Shown here: positions 1-6,763 of the stretch, one piece after another
Numbering within the stretch: the stretch's first letter is position 1
Layout of the letters: each line of letters opens with the position of its first letter
From: a virus
Virus record (IMG/VR): IMGVR_UViG_3300025617_000959
Span: 1 to 46,727 of that record
Strand: one strand, 5' to 3'
Length of the DNA stretch: 46,727 bases
Notes under the pieces: generated by a model
What the model saw: only the letters and a program-made list of their open reading frames with translations
Database searches by the model: none
What the model was told of the DNA's origin: nothing
Made by a program: the position numbers and the translations under genes

Positions 1-1369
1 ACAGCATAAAGCCGGTGTTTATAACAAATCTTTTTGTAAGATTAAAGGTACCGGAGAGTCCACCAATAAACATAAGGTCTGAGTTCCAATTAGTAGAATT
101 TCCTGTAATACTGTAAGATATAAGTGGTGAAGAAATAGCTAGCATTGGTGCTATAGTTAATCTTTCATTAAATGGCATTATAAAAGGTTTAGTGTAGAAC
201 CCGGTAATAGAACCTCCTGCTAATATCTCATCGTAAAATATTTGTGAATCTCTAACGTCCAATTCAAGTGAGGTAATAGTAGTACCTAAAGCTACTCCTG
301 TGGCAGAACCTTTCTTTCCAAGGAATATAACACTATGATTCATCATTCCCATAACAGTGGTAAACATCTTAGCTCCACCAATTGAAGCTGAATATACTCT
401 TGAAGGTCTTCCTTTTTTGTTGATATGTACCTGAGTAAAGTTGGCGTTAAACATGAACTGTTTCAAATTAGACCAGATCATAGTATTTATACCGTATGTT
501 TTATCTCCCATTAGAGAACTCCTAGAAATACCGAAAGTAGAAGCATAACTATAAGAACCGTCTGGTCCTTGCATCATAGCTACATTTGCGGTAACTATTG
601 GAGGTGGAAGATCTTTTTTTTCTTTTTTCTTTTTTTCTTCTTCTTTCTCTTTTTCTTCTTCTTCTTTGTCCTTTTCTTCTTTTTCTTCTTTCTTTTCTTC
701 TTTCTTTTCTTCTTTCTTTTCTTCTTTAGACTCTTCTTTTACTTCTTCTTTTTCAGATTTTGTCTCTTCAGATTTAGTTTCCTCAGTTTTTGTTTCTTCT
801 GTTTTTGTTTCTCCCTCAGTTCCTCCACCAGTCTCAGATTCCCCTTCAGAGCTTCCACCACTACCATTAGACGTATTTCCTTCACTTCCATTTGAAGAAC
901 CGCTATCCGTAGATGAAGAACCATTAGAAGAATTCGTTGAACCAGATGTTGATGAATTGCCGGCAGTATTTGATGTAGATGAACCATTTATTCCTCCTGT
1001 TGTATTTGTTGGCGGTGCTGCTTGTGATGCAGCGGCAGCAGCCGAGGCGGCAGCCTGTGATGCTTGTTGAGTTGTTTGTTGAGTTTGTGCTTGTGTGGCT
1101 ACTGCATTAGTAGTAGCTGTAGAACATGGGTTAAGTGATGACCACCATAAATAGGTCTCTTCTAACCATACCCTAAATGCACCAGATTGTACATCTGCTG
1201 CTGTAAATGTTTTAGATTTATTATAGAATACAACCGTAGTACTTCCATTCATAGGTATAGAAAATACCGAAACTTCTCCGGTACATCTATCTACATATGT
1301 TTGAATTAGCGATTGAGAATATAAGTTACTAAATCCTACTAAAAATAGTATGGTTAGTAGCTTTTTCAT
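1..1369 (-). CDS. Secreted low-complexity protein with barrel-like C-terminal domain, 3' end cut off by the window
   Basis: An open frame of about 456 codons starts at 1369 and runs off the left edge without a stop. Residues 1-19 form a signal peptide ending in YSQ, a Bacteroidota-style cleavage site. A small domain (about 20-82) with two Cys (29 and 82) follows. Then come a Gln/Ala-rich stretch (about 88-118), a Gly/Ser/Asn/Thr linker (120-185) and a highly charged Glu/Lys tract (about 186-251) encoded by a pyrimidine tract on the plus strand. From about 258 the sequence alternates hydrophobic and polar residues with many Gly and Ser, like an outer-membrane beta barrel. Its start codon overlaps the stop of the CsgG-like gene by one base (TAATG), so the two are probably co-translated. 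The role is not known; an outer-membrane partner of the CsgG-like pore is an inference. The plus-strand frames here are artefacts of the repetitive tract. Confidence 0.75.
   Translation of the reverse strand, partial: MKKLLTILFLVGFSNLYSQSLIQTYVDRCTGEVSVFSIPMNGSTTVVFYNKSKTFTAADVQSGAFRVWLEETYLWWSSLNPCSTATTNAVATQAQTQQTTQQASQAAASAAAAASQAAPPTNTTGGINGSSTSNTAGNSSTSGSTNSSNGSSSTDSGSSNGSEGNTSNGSGGSSEGESETGGGTEGETKTEETKTEETKSEETKSEKEEVKEESKEEKKEEKKEEKKEEKEEKDKEEEEKEKEEEKKKKEKKDLPPPIVTANVAMMQGPDGSYSYASTFGISRSSLMGDKTYGINTMIWSNLKQFMFNANFTQVHINKKGRPSRVYSASIGGAKMFTTVMGMMNHSVIFLGKKGSATGVALGTTITSLELDVRDSQIFYDEILAGGSITGFYTKPFIMPFNERLTIAPMLAISSPLISYSITGNSTNWNSDLMFIGGLSGTFNLTKRFVINTGFML
612..727. repeat. Polypyrimidine tract with perfect 12-bp tandem repeats
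   Basis: The plus strand is pure C/T from 612 to 667 and from 669 to 727, broken only by G668. Inside it the 12-mer CTTTTCTTCTTT occurs at 671-682 and then three times in tandem at 692-703, 704-715 and 716-727. On the coding strand it encodes the Lys/Glu tract of the secreted protein. Tracts like this can expand or contract by slippage and can form triplex DNA; neither is shown here. Confidence 0.9.
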
Positions 1370-2085
1370 TAGTGATCAAAAACTTTCTTTTGTCTTAATC
1401 TCTTAACGATTTTATATACTGCTGTATTTAAAGCCTTTTTAGTTGCTGTACCAATAGAGGATTGATTAAATGCTACATCTTCTAAGTTCTCATCATTTAT
1501 AAGAGTCATCTCTCTAGTAGTAGTAGCTTTCCCTAAACCTGAACCTGTCATATATATTCCTGTCTGTGTATCTACAAGTCTAACTTGCAGTCCTAATCTA
1601 GTAACCAGTTTATTTTTAACTCCATCTTTTAGGTTTACAGTTTCATCCTCTGAGATTGAAAAATCATATATTTCTATGTAACCAAAGTATTTAGCTCCTA
1701 CTATATTACCTTTAAGTTCATATTTTTCAGATAATAATCCTTTTGCTGAAGCTTTATATTGAGTTACCATTCTGTTTTTGATTTCGTCTCTAGTTTCAAC
1801 AAATTCAAATCTAAATGTTTCTTCCATAAAAGCTACAGTAATGTTTGCAACTCCTAATCCTACTCTATAATCTCCTAGTTCAGGATACTGAGCTATAACA
1901 TCAGGTCCTATTCCAATAGATAAAATAGCTACGGGAACTGGTTCTCCCATATATTCTGGTATGGTATATACTGATGCGGCTCTTTCAAAGCCTGCTGTAT
2001 AGTCTTCTGTTACTGTTTTTCCAAGTGTTTGACCTATAGTTGACATTGTAACCATAAATCCTACTATAAATAATATAAGTCTCAT
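1369..2085 (-). CDS. csgG: CsgG-like outer-membrane secretion pore protein
   Basis: This 238-aa protein has a signal peptide (1-19, ending IGQ) followed by a CsgG-type domain. PVAILSIGIG (51-60) is the first beta strand. An amphipathic helix and strand (about 76-105) include the FxFVETRDEI segment equivalent to the family's F.vveR..l motif. GLQVRLVDTQTG (165-176) and the following GSGLGKA form the typical C-terminal hairpin, and a helix rich in Ala and Lys (210-232) closes the domain. CsgG forms the nonameric outer-membrane channel that exports curli subunits. Enterobacterial CsgG is a lipoprotein of about 277 aa; this one lacks a lipobox Cys and is shorter. CsgG genes are known from pelagimyophages. 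No CsgA, CsgE or CsgF was recognised in the window. It sits in a run of secreted proteins and overlaps the next gene by one base. Confidence 0.75.
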   Translation of the reverse strand: MRLILFIVGFMVTMSTIGQTLGKTVTEDYTAGFERAASVYTIPEYMGEPVPVAILSIGIGPDVIAQYPELGDYRVGLGVANITVAFMEETFRFEFVETRDEIKNRMVTQYKASAKGLLSEKYELKGNIVGAKYFGYIEIYDFSISEDETVNLKDGVKNKLVTRLGLQVRLVDTQTGIYMTGSGLGKATTTREMTLINDENLEDVAFNQSSIGTATKKALNTAVYKIVKRLRQKKVFDH

Positions 2086-2086
2086 A

Positions 2087-2269
2087 TTATCCTAAAGTGT
2101 CAAATATCCCATAAGTTGTATTATTAAATTGGGATGGGTTTGTAAATAATTCAAATAAAATTTTACCAAAACCGGTTACTGCCAATGCAGTTAATCCGTA
2201 AATTAATATAACCATTAACTTGTCGACAAAAGTTTCTGCTTCCGTCCAAATTTCTACTAACTTATTCAT
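2087..2269 (-). CDS. Small membrane protein with one transmembrane segment
   Basis: A 60-aa protein starting MNKLVEIW. An in-frame upstream Met at 2293 would overlap the preceding gene and add eight mostly hydrophobic residues, so the 2269 start is preferred. Residues about 18-34 are hydrophobic (LMVILIYGLTALAVTGF) and form one likely transmembrane helix, with an amphipathic N-terminal segment. It ends one base before the CsgG-like gene. Size and topology would fit a holin or a small subunit of an envelope complex; nothing in the sequence decides between them. Confidence 0.6.
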   Translation of the reverse strand: MNKLVEIWTEAETFVDKLMVILIYGLTALAVTGFGKILFELFTNPSQFNNTTYGIFDTLG

Positions 2270-2286
2270 AATCTTAATTTTAATAA

Positions 2287-2595
2287 CTACCAATCGAAAC
2301 CTTCATCTTTTCTTTTTTCGGTTTCAGTCTTTTTTGGTGGTATAGGTTTAACGTAAACTTTTTTTACTACTGTTTTTTCTTTCTGTTCTTTTTCTTCAGG
2401 TAAATTAATTGTAATATTCTGAGGTTGTATTGGTTGCTGTATAACCTGCTCTACCGGCGCTGCTTCTTCAGTACCGAATAAAGCCTCAAACTGTGTTGTT
2501 ACTATACCTGCTCCTGCAGTAATTACTAAGCTTAAACCTGCTAAAATTTGTTTTTTGAATTCACTAAAGAATCCCTGTTCTTTTTCTTCACTCAT
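2287..2595 (-). CDS. Small membrane-anchored protein with charged Pro/Lys-rich tail
   Basis: A 102-aa protein. The N-terminus is charged (MSEEKEQ), residues about 17-33 are a likely transmembrane helix rich in Gly, Ala and Val, and the remaining 65 residues are polar. The tail has an acidic/Gln stretch, then a Lys/Pro/Glu-rich segment (about 68-98) reminiscent of the periplasm-spanning linkers of TonB-like proteins. There is no cleavable signal peptide. It lies between a lipoprotein gene and the other small membrane protein in the CsgG cluster. No family was recognised; linking the inner membrane to the outer-membrane components is a guess from the layout. Confidence 0.6.
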   Translation of the reverse strand: MSEEKEQGFFSEFKKQILAGLSLVITAGAGIVTTQFEALFGTEEAAPVEQVIQQPIQPQNITINLPEEKEQKEKTVVKKVYVKPIPPKKTETEKRKDEGFDW

Positions 2596-2607
2596 CTCTT
2601 TAAATTT

Positions 2608-3102
2608 TTATTCTGGGCATCCATTATTTGATTTAGGTCCAGCAAGTGTCGGACATTCATCGTTTATATATTTAATTCCGTCACCATCAGTATCACTATT
2701 ATTTAATAGTAACTCTAATGAATAATGCATTTCTTCTACATCAGCAATCATATCTAGAAACTGTTGTTTAGTAGCTAATTCTTCAGCTGTTACAGTCATT
2801 TGCTGTACTTGTGTAGTTAAGCTATTAATTACTACTACCATTTCAGCTAATCTGATGTTTATTGCTGTTATTTTTTCTTGTGTTACAGTTACATCCTCTA
2901 CTACTTTTAGTACATCTATTTCTAGTTGGTTTACTTGAGATGTAAGGGTATTAAGTTTCTCCGATACGTCTGTAAATAGAGTTTGTGTAGAAGTAGTTAG
3001 ATCTTCTAGACTTTGATTTAAAGATGTAAAACCTCTTTCCATAGACGGGTTAGTACATGATGCAGTTAACATAATAAGTAGTAACGTTGATAATTTTCTC
3101 AT
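2608..3102 (-). CDS. Coiled-coil lipoprotein with C-terminal thrombospondin type-3 repeat
   Basis: A 164-aa protein with a lipoprotein signal: hydrophobic residues 5-14 and lipobox LTASC, Cys16 being the lipidated residue. Residues about 24-130 are a long helix with heptad-spaced Leu, Val and Ile, predicted as coiled coil. The C-terminus (136-164) carries a Ca-binding thrombospondin type-3 motif, DTDGDGI with Asp137, 139 and 141, followed by Cys150 and Cys162, probably a disulfide pair. TSP3 repeats of this kind are common in Bacteroidota surface proteins. It is in the CsgG cluster, 12 bases upstream of the membrane-anchored protein gene. It probably sits on the outer membrane and projects a trimeric or dimeric stalk; this is inferred from the sequence. 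Confidence 0.7.
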   Translation of the reverse strand: MRKLSTLLLIMLTASCTNPSMERGFTSLNQSLEDLTTSTQTLFTDVSEKLNTLTSQVNQLEIDVLKVVEDVTVTQEKITAINIRLAEMVVVINSLTTQVQQMTVTAEELATKQQFLDMIADVEEMHYSLELLLNNSDTDGDGIKYINDECPTLAGPKSNNGCPE

Positions 3103-3105
3103 AAT

Positions 3106-3483
3106 TTAATTTTTAATTGCGAATACTTCACTTCCAATAATAGTACCGTTTTCCTTTTCTAACGTAATTGTATAGGAAGATTTAGGTAGTGCTGAAGTGT
3201 ATGTTTTAAGAAGGTTATCTCCTTTATTAGTTTTAAGTTTTTCCTGTGATACTAGTTTACCTGAAATATCTTTTATTTTAAGTCTATACGTTCCGGCTTC
3301 GGTAAGTTTCACATTCATTTGAACTTCTTTAGTAACTATGTACTTTTCTAATCTCAATCCTTCAGCTCTCTGTATTTCTAAAGCTTCTGGTATAAATGTA
3401 GAATACTCGTAATCTTCAAATGTATCTCTCGAACATCCAACTACCATTGCTATAAGTAATAATAATATTAGTACTTTTTTCAT
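3106..3483 (-). CDS. Lipoprotein with T9SS-sorting-domain-like beta sandwich
   Basis: A 125-aa protein with signal MKKVLILLLLIAMVVGC; Cys17 fits the lipobox. The mature part (about 60-125) has the spacing AGTYRLKIKD-SGKLVSQ-L-N-LP-YTITL-NG. This resembles the beta-sandwich of type IX secretion C-terminal sorting domains and related Bacteroidota domains. A lipidated N-terminus is unusual for a T9SS cargo, so it may instead be a structural domain with the same fold. It lies three bases upstream of the coiled-coil lipoprotein gene and one base after the cohesin-like gene, so the three are probably one transcript. Confidence 0.65.
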   Translation of the reverse strand: MKKVLILLLLIAMVVGCSRDTFEDYEYSTFIPEALEIQRAEGLRLEKYIVTKEVQMNVKLTEAGTYRLKIKDISGKLVSQEKLKTNKGDNLLKTYTSALPKSSYTITLEKENGTIIGSEVFAIKN

Positions 3484-3484
3484 C

Positions 3485-5227
3485 TTATCTTAAATTTAAA
3501 TTAATCTTTGTTCCATCTGTTTTAACCGCATCTGTCACTCTAAATGAGATTAAACCAGATGTATTTTGAATTGAAACTTTTGGAGTAAAAACTAATTTAA
3601 ACGGAACACCTTTTTTAATTGTTGATTCCTCTATATTGATTGCACCGAAATTTATTCTTCCATTATCAAACTGTTTTGCAAAGTTAGTTAAATCGTTTCC
3701 TGTATCAAATGTAATATCATCAAAAGTAAGGATAGATTTATCGTAATTAATATTAAATTGCATTCCTGCTAAATCATCTTGCTGTAGGTTTACCTCTAAT
3801 ATTACCTTACCATCAATTAGTTGAGAAGTAATGTCTAAATCTCTATCTTCTTGTGCTCCTGCTTTTAAAATGTTAAAGTTACCTCTAGCAGCGTAAGTAG
3901 TTTCTGAATTTAATGGCGGTGTAGTAGAATGTGATAAATCTACATCTCCCATTAATCCATGAGCAATTTTAAATTCTACTGGCTGGTCGTCCGTTAAGGT
4001 AATACTTCTAGCAGCTATCCACTCTTCTTCGGAATTGATATCCGTTCCAAAAGAATCGAAGAATCCTGACCAGTTAAACGCTCCATTGTTAAAAGATGAA
4101 ATAGGATAAAACTCTTGTCCATCTACTGGTTGTTGTACTCCTGCAGAATTATCTAAAATTCCTGCTATGTGCGATAATAGTACGTAACTATCATCAAGAT
4201 CTACAGGGTCATTTGGACCTGACTGTTTAACGTTAGCAAAATGTTTTTGAATATTATATTGAAAAACGTTACCTGAACCGTCAGGGTTAGTTCCTATAGC
4301 TTGTTTGAAAGCTAATATTACGTCACTAACAGTCACTACGTCGTCTAACCATTGCGGTCTTGTATAAGAGTCAGTATCCGGGTTATACTCTTCTTCCACA
4401 AAAACATGAAAAGAGTATTTTATATCTTGCTGTAAAACTGTAGTTGTAAATACTCCGTTAACATCTAGGTCTCCTCCAGTTACATATTCATATGTTCCGT
4501 CTTCAAGTATTTTGTCTATGACGATATCGTATGTTTCTTTATCTAAGAACTGAGGTATATCTAATCTAAAAGTTACTTGTCCTGCAGGGATAGTAGGTTC
4601 AGATACTTCCTCTAAAGATAAAGAAAGTGGAGATGCAAATACAGAATATGCTGCAGTATTGTTAGTATTGTCTTTTAAGTAAGCCCAGTTTAAAGTAATT
4701 ACATCGGTATAATCAGTAAACTGTGTTCCTGCTACATCTCTTACTATATACTTTACTTCTATTATTGTTCTATCACCATTACCCGTATTTCCTATAATTT
4801 CTCCGGAATCCTGTACTGTCACTCTATTTATCCCCCAACTTGTATTAGAATCATATCTTAATCCGCTATAATATTGTGCTGATAAATCATCCTGTGCTGG
4901 ATCTCCATCCTCTGGATTACCTGGTAGATAGGTGTAATTTAACCAAGAGTTAAATTGTCTACTTGCATTTGTATTATCATCAAGAAAAAATTCATGAGAT
5001 ACAAGTTGCAATAGATCTTTGTTATACTTCCAGTCGAATTGTACTGTTGTTGGGTTAGGATCAGTTTGATCATCTATCCTATCTTCCCACTGTAAGTGTA
5101 GAGTAATTGTATCTCCTACAGTTAAGTTAGAAATATCTTCTTTTATTCTCTGTTGTATGTATGCTTCTTGTCCTGTTGCGACAACAGTAATAAATAAAAT
5201 TAACGCTAATGTTAGTACTTTTTTCAT
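3485..5227 (-). CDS. Secreted cohesin/dockerin-like protein
   Basis: A 580-aa protein starting MKKVLTLAL with a signal peptide ending ATGQ. A Met seven codons upstream would overlap the preceding gene and push the signal peptide inward, so 5227 is preferred; it lies one base past the neighbouring stop. Residues about 24-206 look like a cohesin-type beta sandwich (a VGDTITLHLQW strand, then FDWKYNKDLLQL). Residues about 295-360 carry two helix-loop segments of dockerin type (VVTVSDVILAFKQAIG and VDLDDSYVLLSHIAGIL). Residues about 461-580 form a second cohesin-like domain (GMQFNINYDKSILTFDDI, then INFGAINIE). Cohesin and dockerin modules bind each other in scaffolds, so self-assembly into fibres or a surface layer is possible. 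The fold assignments are by eye, and the dockerin Ca-binding loops are incomplete. Confidence 0.65.
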   Translation of the reverse strand: MKKVLTLALILFITVVATGQEAYIQQRIKEDISNLTVGDTITLHLQWEDRIDDQTDPNPTTVQFDWKYNKDLLQLVSHEFFLDDNTNASRQFNSWLNYTYLPGNPEDGDPAQDDLSAQYYSGLRYDSNTSWGINRVTVQDSGEIIGNTGNGDRTIIEVKYIVRDVAGTQFTDYTDVITLNWAYLKDNTNNTAAYSVFASPLSLSLEEVSEPTIPAGQVTFRLDIPQFLDKETYDIVIDKILEDGTYEYVTGGDLDVNGVFTTTVLQQDIKYSFHVFVEEEYNPDTDSYTRPQWLDDVVTVSDVILAFKQAIGTNPDGSGNVFQYNIQKHFANVKQSGPNDPVDLDDSYVLLSHIAGILDNSAGVQQPVDGQEFYPISSFNNGAFNWSGFFDSFGTDINSEEEWIAARSITLTDDQPVEFKIAHGLMGDVDLSHSTTPPLNSETTYAARGNFNILKAGAQEDRDLDITSQLIDGKVILEVNLQQDDLAGMQFNINYDKSILTFDDITFDTGNDLTNFAKQFDNGRINFGAINIEESTIKKGVPFKLVFTPKVSIQNTSGLISFRVTDAVKTDGTKINLNLR

Positions 5228-5228
5228 T

Positions 5229-5702
5229 CTATAGTTTAAGTTTTTCAATTAATTCTTCACAAACCTTTTTTAAAGCTGTTGAAACATTTGTTTGAGAAAA
5301 CTTACCTCCTTTATCTATGATTAGGGTAGCTGTTGATATAGATTTAGCTATACCTTTAGCAACAACGGATTTTTTCTTTTTACCATTCTTTCTAATATGT
5401 GCTTTTGCAATTATTTGAGTAGCGTCTGTATTTTTGGAATAAACAGCAAGTTGTACGTTAGTCTTTTTAACGTCAAAATATAGTAATTCTACGTGAAGTG
5501 AAATATCTGCATTAGAAGATAGATCGTACCCTTTATCCTGAATTATTTCTTCAAGAATATTCTGAACACCGAATGCCATATCTCTGTTACCGGCAAATGG
5601 TCCAAGTTTAATGTTATTCTCTACCTCTCCTATTTGTATAACGTCTTGACTAAAAACGTTTGTGTTAATAAGGAGAATAAGGGACATAAAAAAAAGTCTC
5701 AT
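5229..5702 (-). CDS. Small secreted protein of the CsgG cluster
   Basis: A 157-aa protein with signal peptide 1-18 (ending FSQ) and a Lys-rich C-terminal half. The pattern of a central strand segment (DISLHVELLYFDV), a second strand (VQLAVYSK), a basic turn (NGKKKKS) and a closing helix (VSTALKKVCEELIEKL) resembles YajG/CsgG-type periplasmic domains, but the match is weak. It is the first gene of the envelope cluster, preceded by a 107-base leader containing GTAAC repeats and a TATTTATA element. The function is not recognised; a periplasmic partner of the CsgG-like pore is an inference from position. Confidence 0.6.
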   Translation of the reverse strand: MRLFFMSLILLINTNVFSQDVIQIGEVENNIKLGPFAGNRDMAFGVQNILEEIIQDKGYDLSSNADISLHVELLYFDVKKTNVQLAVYSKNTDATQIIAKAHIRKNGKKKKSVVAKGIAKSISTATLIIDKGGKFSQTNVSTALKKVCEELIEKLKL

Positions 5703-5723
5703 AATCTTCGTATAATTGTTTAA

Positions 5724-5767
5724 GTAACAATTTAAAAGTAACTATTTAGAGTAACGGTTACTGTAAC
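5724..5767. promoter_or_regulatory. Cluster of GTAAC repeats in the leader of the envelope operon
   Basis: GTAAC occurs at 5724-5728, 5738-5742, 5751-5755 and 5763-5767, with starts 12-14 bp apart. An inverted copy (GTTAC) at 5757-5761 makes a near-palindrome AGTAAC-G-GTTACT at 5750-5762. This lies in the only sizeable gap before the CsgG cluster, 22 bases or more upstream of its first start codon. It looks like an operator for a protein that binds successive helical turns; there is no functional evidence. Confidence 0.35.
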
Positions 5768-5790
5768 GATTGATTATGAAACTTATTTAA

Positions 5791-5798
5791 TATAAATA
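5791..5798 (-). promoter_or_regulatory. Putative phage promoter element TATTTATA
   Basis: This copy of the TATTTATA motif (coding-strand reading) lies 88 bases upstream of the first gene of the envelope cluster, in the same intergenic leader as the GTAAC repeats. Copies at similar positions precede the sheath, tube and tape measure genes. The distance is longer than at the tail genes, so the call is weaker here. Confidence 0.3.
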
Positions 5799-5809
5799 GC
5801 CGGAAATAC

Positions 5810-6763
5810 TCAAACTAACTCAGAAATCCAATTATATGTTTTTGTTAATCCTATACTAACAGGGTTGGTATAGTTAGTACCTACATTATTTAAAAATAAA
5901 GTATTTACTGAGTTTCTACCTCTAACTCCTAATGGACCGTCTATATGTTTTTTTATAATATTCTTACCGGCAATCTTAGCTATATAATCCACTAGTTGAT
6001 TTACTGTAATCATTTCTTCTGAACCTATATTCACAGGTTCTTTATACTCCGAGTCCATTAACATTCTGACAGCATCTAAACAGTCATCAATATATAAAAA
6101 AGATCTTGTCTGTTGACCATCCCCCCAAACTTCTATTTCGTCTCCATCTTTAGCTAAAGCAATTTTTCTACAAATTGCTGCAGGAACTTTTTCTCTACCT
6201 CCTTGATATGTACTTTCTATACCAAAAATATTATGAAATCTGGCAATTCTAGTATCTAGAGAATAATTTCTATTAAAAGCCATAAATAGTCTTTCACTAA
6301 ATAGCTTTTCCCATCCGTACTCTGAATCTGGATTTGCAGGATATGCAGATGATTCTTCACAGTTTGGATTATTAGGGTCTAATTGGTTATGTTCTGGGTA
6401 AATACAAGCAGATGAGGAGTAAAATATCTTTTTAACTTTGGCAAGAGTAGCATAATGAGCTACATTGAGATTAACCAGTGCTGAGTTATGCATTACATTA
6501 GCATCATTTTCACCGGTAAATATGTAACCTGCTCCACCCATATCTGCAGCTAATTGATAAACTTCATCAAAGCTCTGATCAAATACTTCACTTACTAGGT
6601 TAGGATCTCTTAAATCTCCTTGAATAAAATCGTCAGCTTGTGTTAAAGAAAATTCAGGGTATTTGAGATCTACTCCCCTTACCCAAAAACCTTCTTGCTT
6701 TAATTTTTTTACTAAATGTGAACCGATAAATCCTCCAGCTCCTAATACTAATGCAGTCTTCAT
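5810..6763 (-). CDS. GDP-mannose 3,5-epimerase-like NAD-dependent epimerase
   Basis: A 317-aa extended SDR enzyme that would convert GDP-D-mannose to GDP-L-galactose or GDP-L-gulose in the cytoplasm. The Rossmann motif GAGGFIGSH is at 8-16 and the catalytic YxxxK is Tyr149/Lys153. The GME signatures are present: AADMGGAGYI (72-81), SSACIYPE (117-124, with the acid/base Cys120), GGREKVPAA (188-196, with Lys192), WGDGQQTRSF (213-222) and GPLGVRGRNS (276-285). These match plant GDP-mannose 3,5-epimerase closely and distinguish it from generic UDP-glucose epimerases. Its start overlaps the stop of the sugar O-methyltransferase gene by one base, and it ends the glycan block. The GT11 enzyme two genes upstream is a candidate user of its product, because GDP-L-galactose is the 6-hydroxy analogue of GDP-fucose. 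Confidence 0.88.
   Translation of the reverse strand: MKTALVLGAGGFIGSHLVKKLKQEGFWVRGVDLKYPEFSLTQADDFIQGDLRDPNLVSEVFDQSFDEVYQLAADMGGAGYIFTGENDANVMHNSALVNLNVAHYATLAKVKKIFYSSSACIYPEHNQLDPNNPNCEESSAYPANPDSEYGWEKLFSERLFMAFNRNYSLDTRIARFHNIFGIESTYQGGREKVPAAICRKIALAKDGDEIEVWGDGQQTRSFLYIDDCLDAVRMLMDSEYKEPVNIGSEEMITVNQLVDYIAKIAGKNIIKKHIDGPLGVRGRNSVNTLFLNNVGTNYTNPVSIGLTKTYNWISELV

Noticed and set aside
569-1070. Plus-strand open frames rich in Phe or Ser over the pyrimidine tract
   Set aside because: They are complementary readings of the Lys/Glu and Ser/Gly repeats of the minus-strand secreted protein, which has a signal peptide and extends over 1.3 kb.
1369-5702. A complete curli operon
   Set aside because: Only the CsgG-like pore can be supported; no CsgA repeats, CsgE or CsgF FxNPxFGG-type motif was found in the neighbouring proteins.
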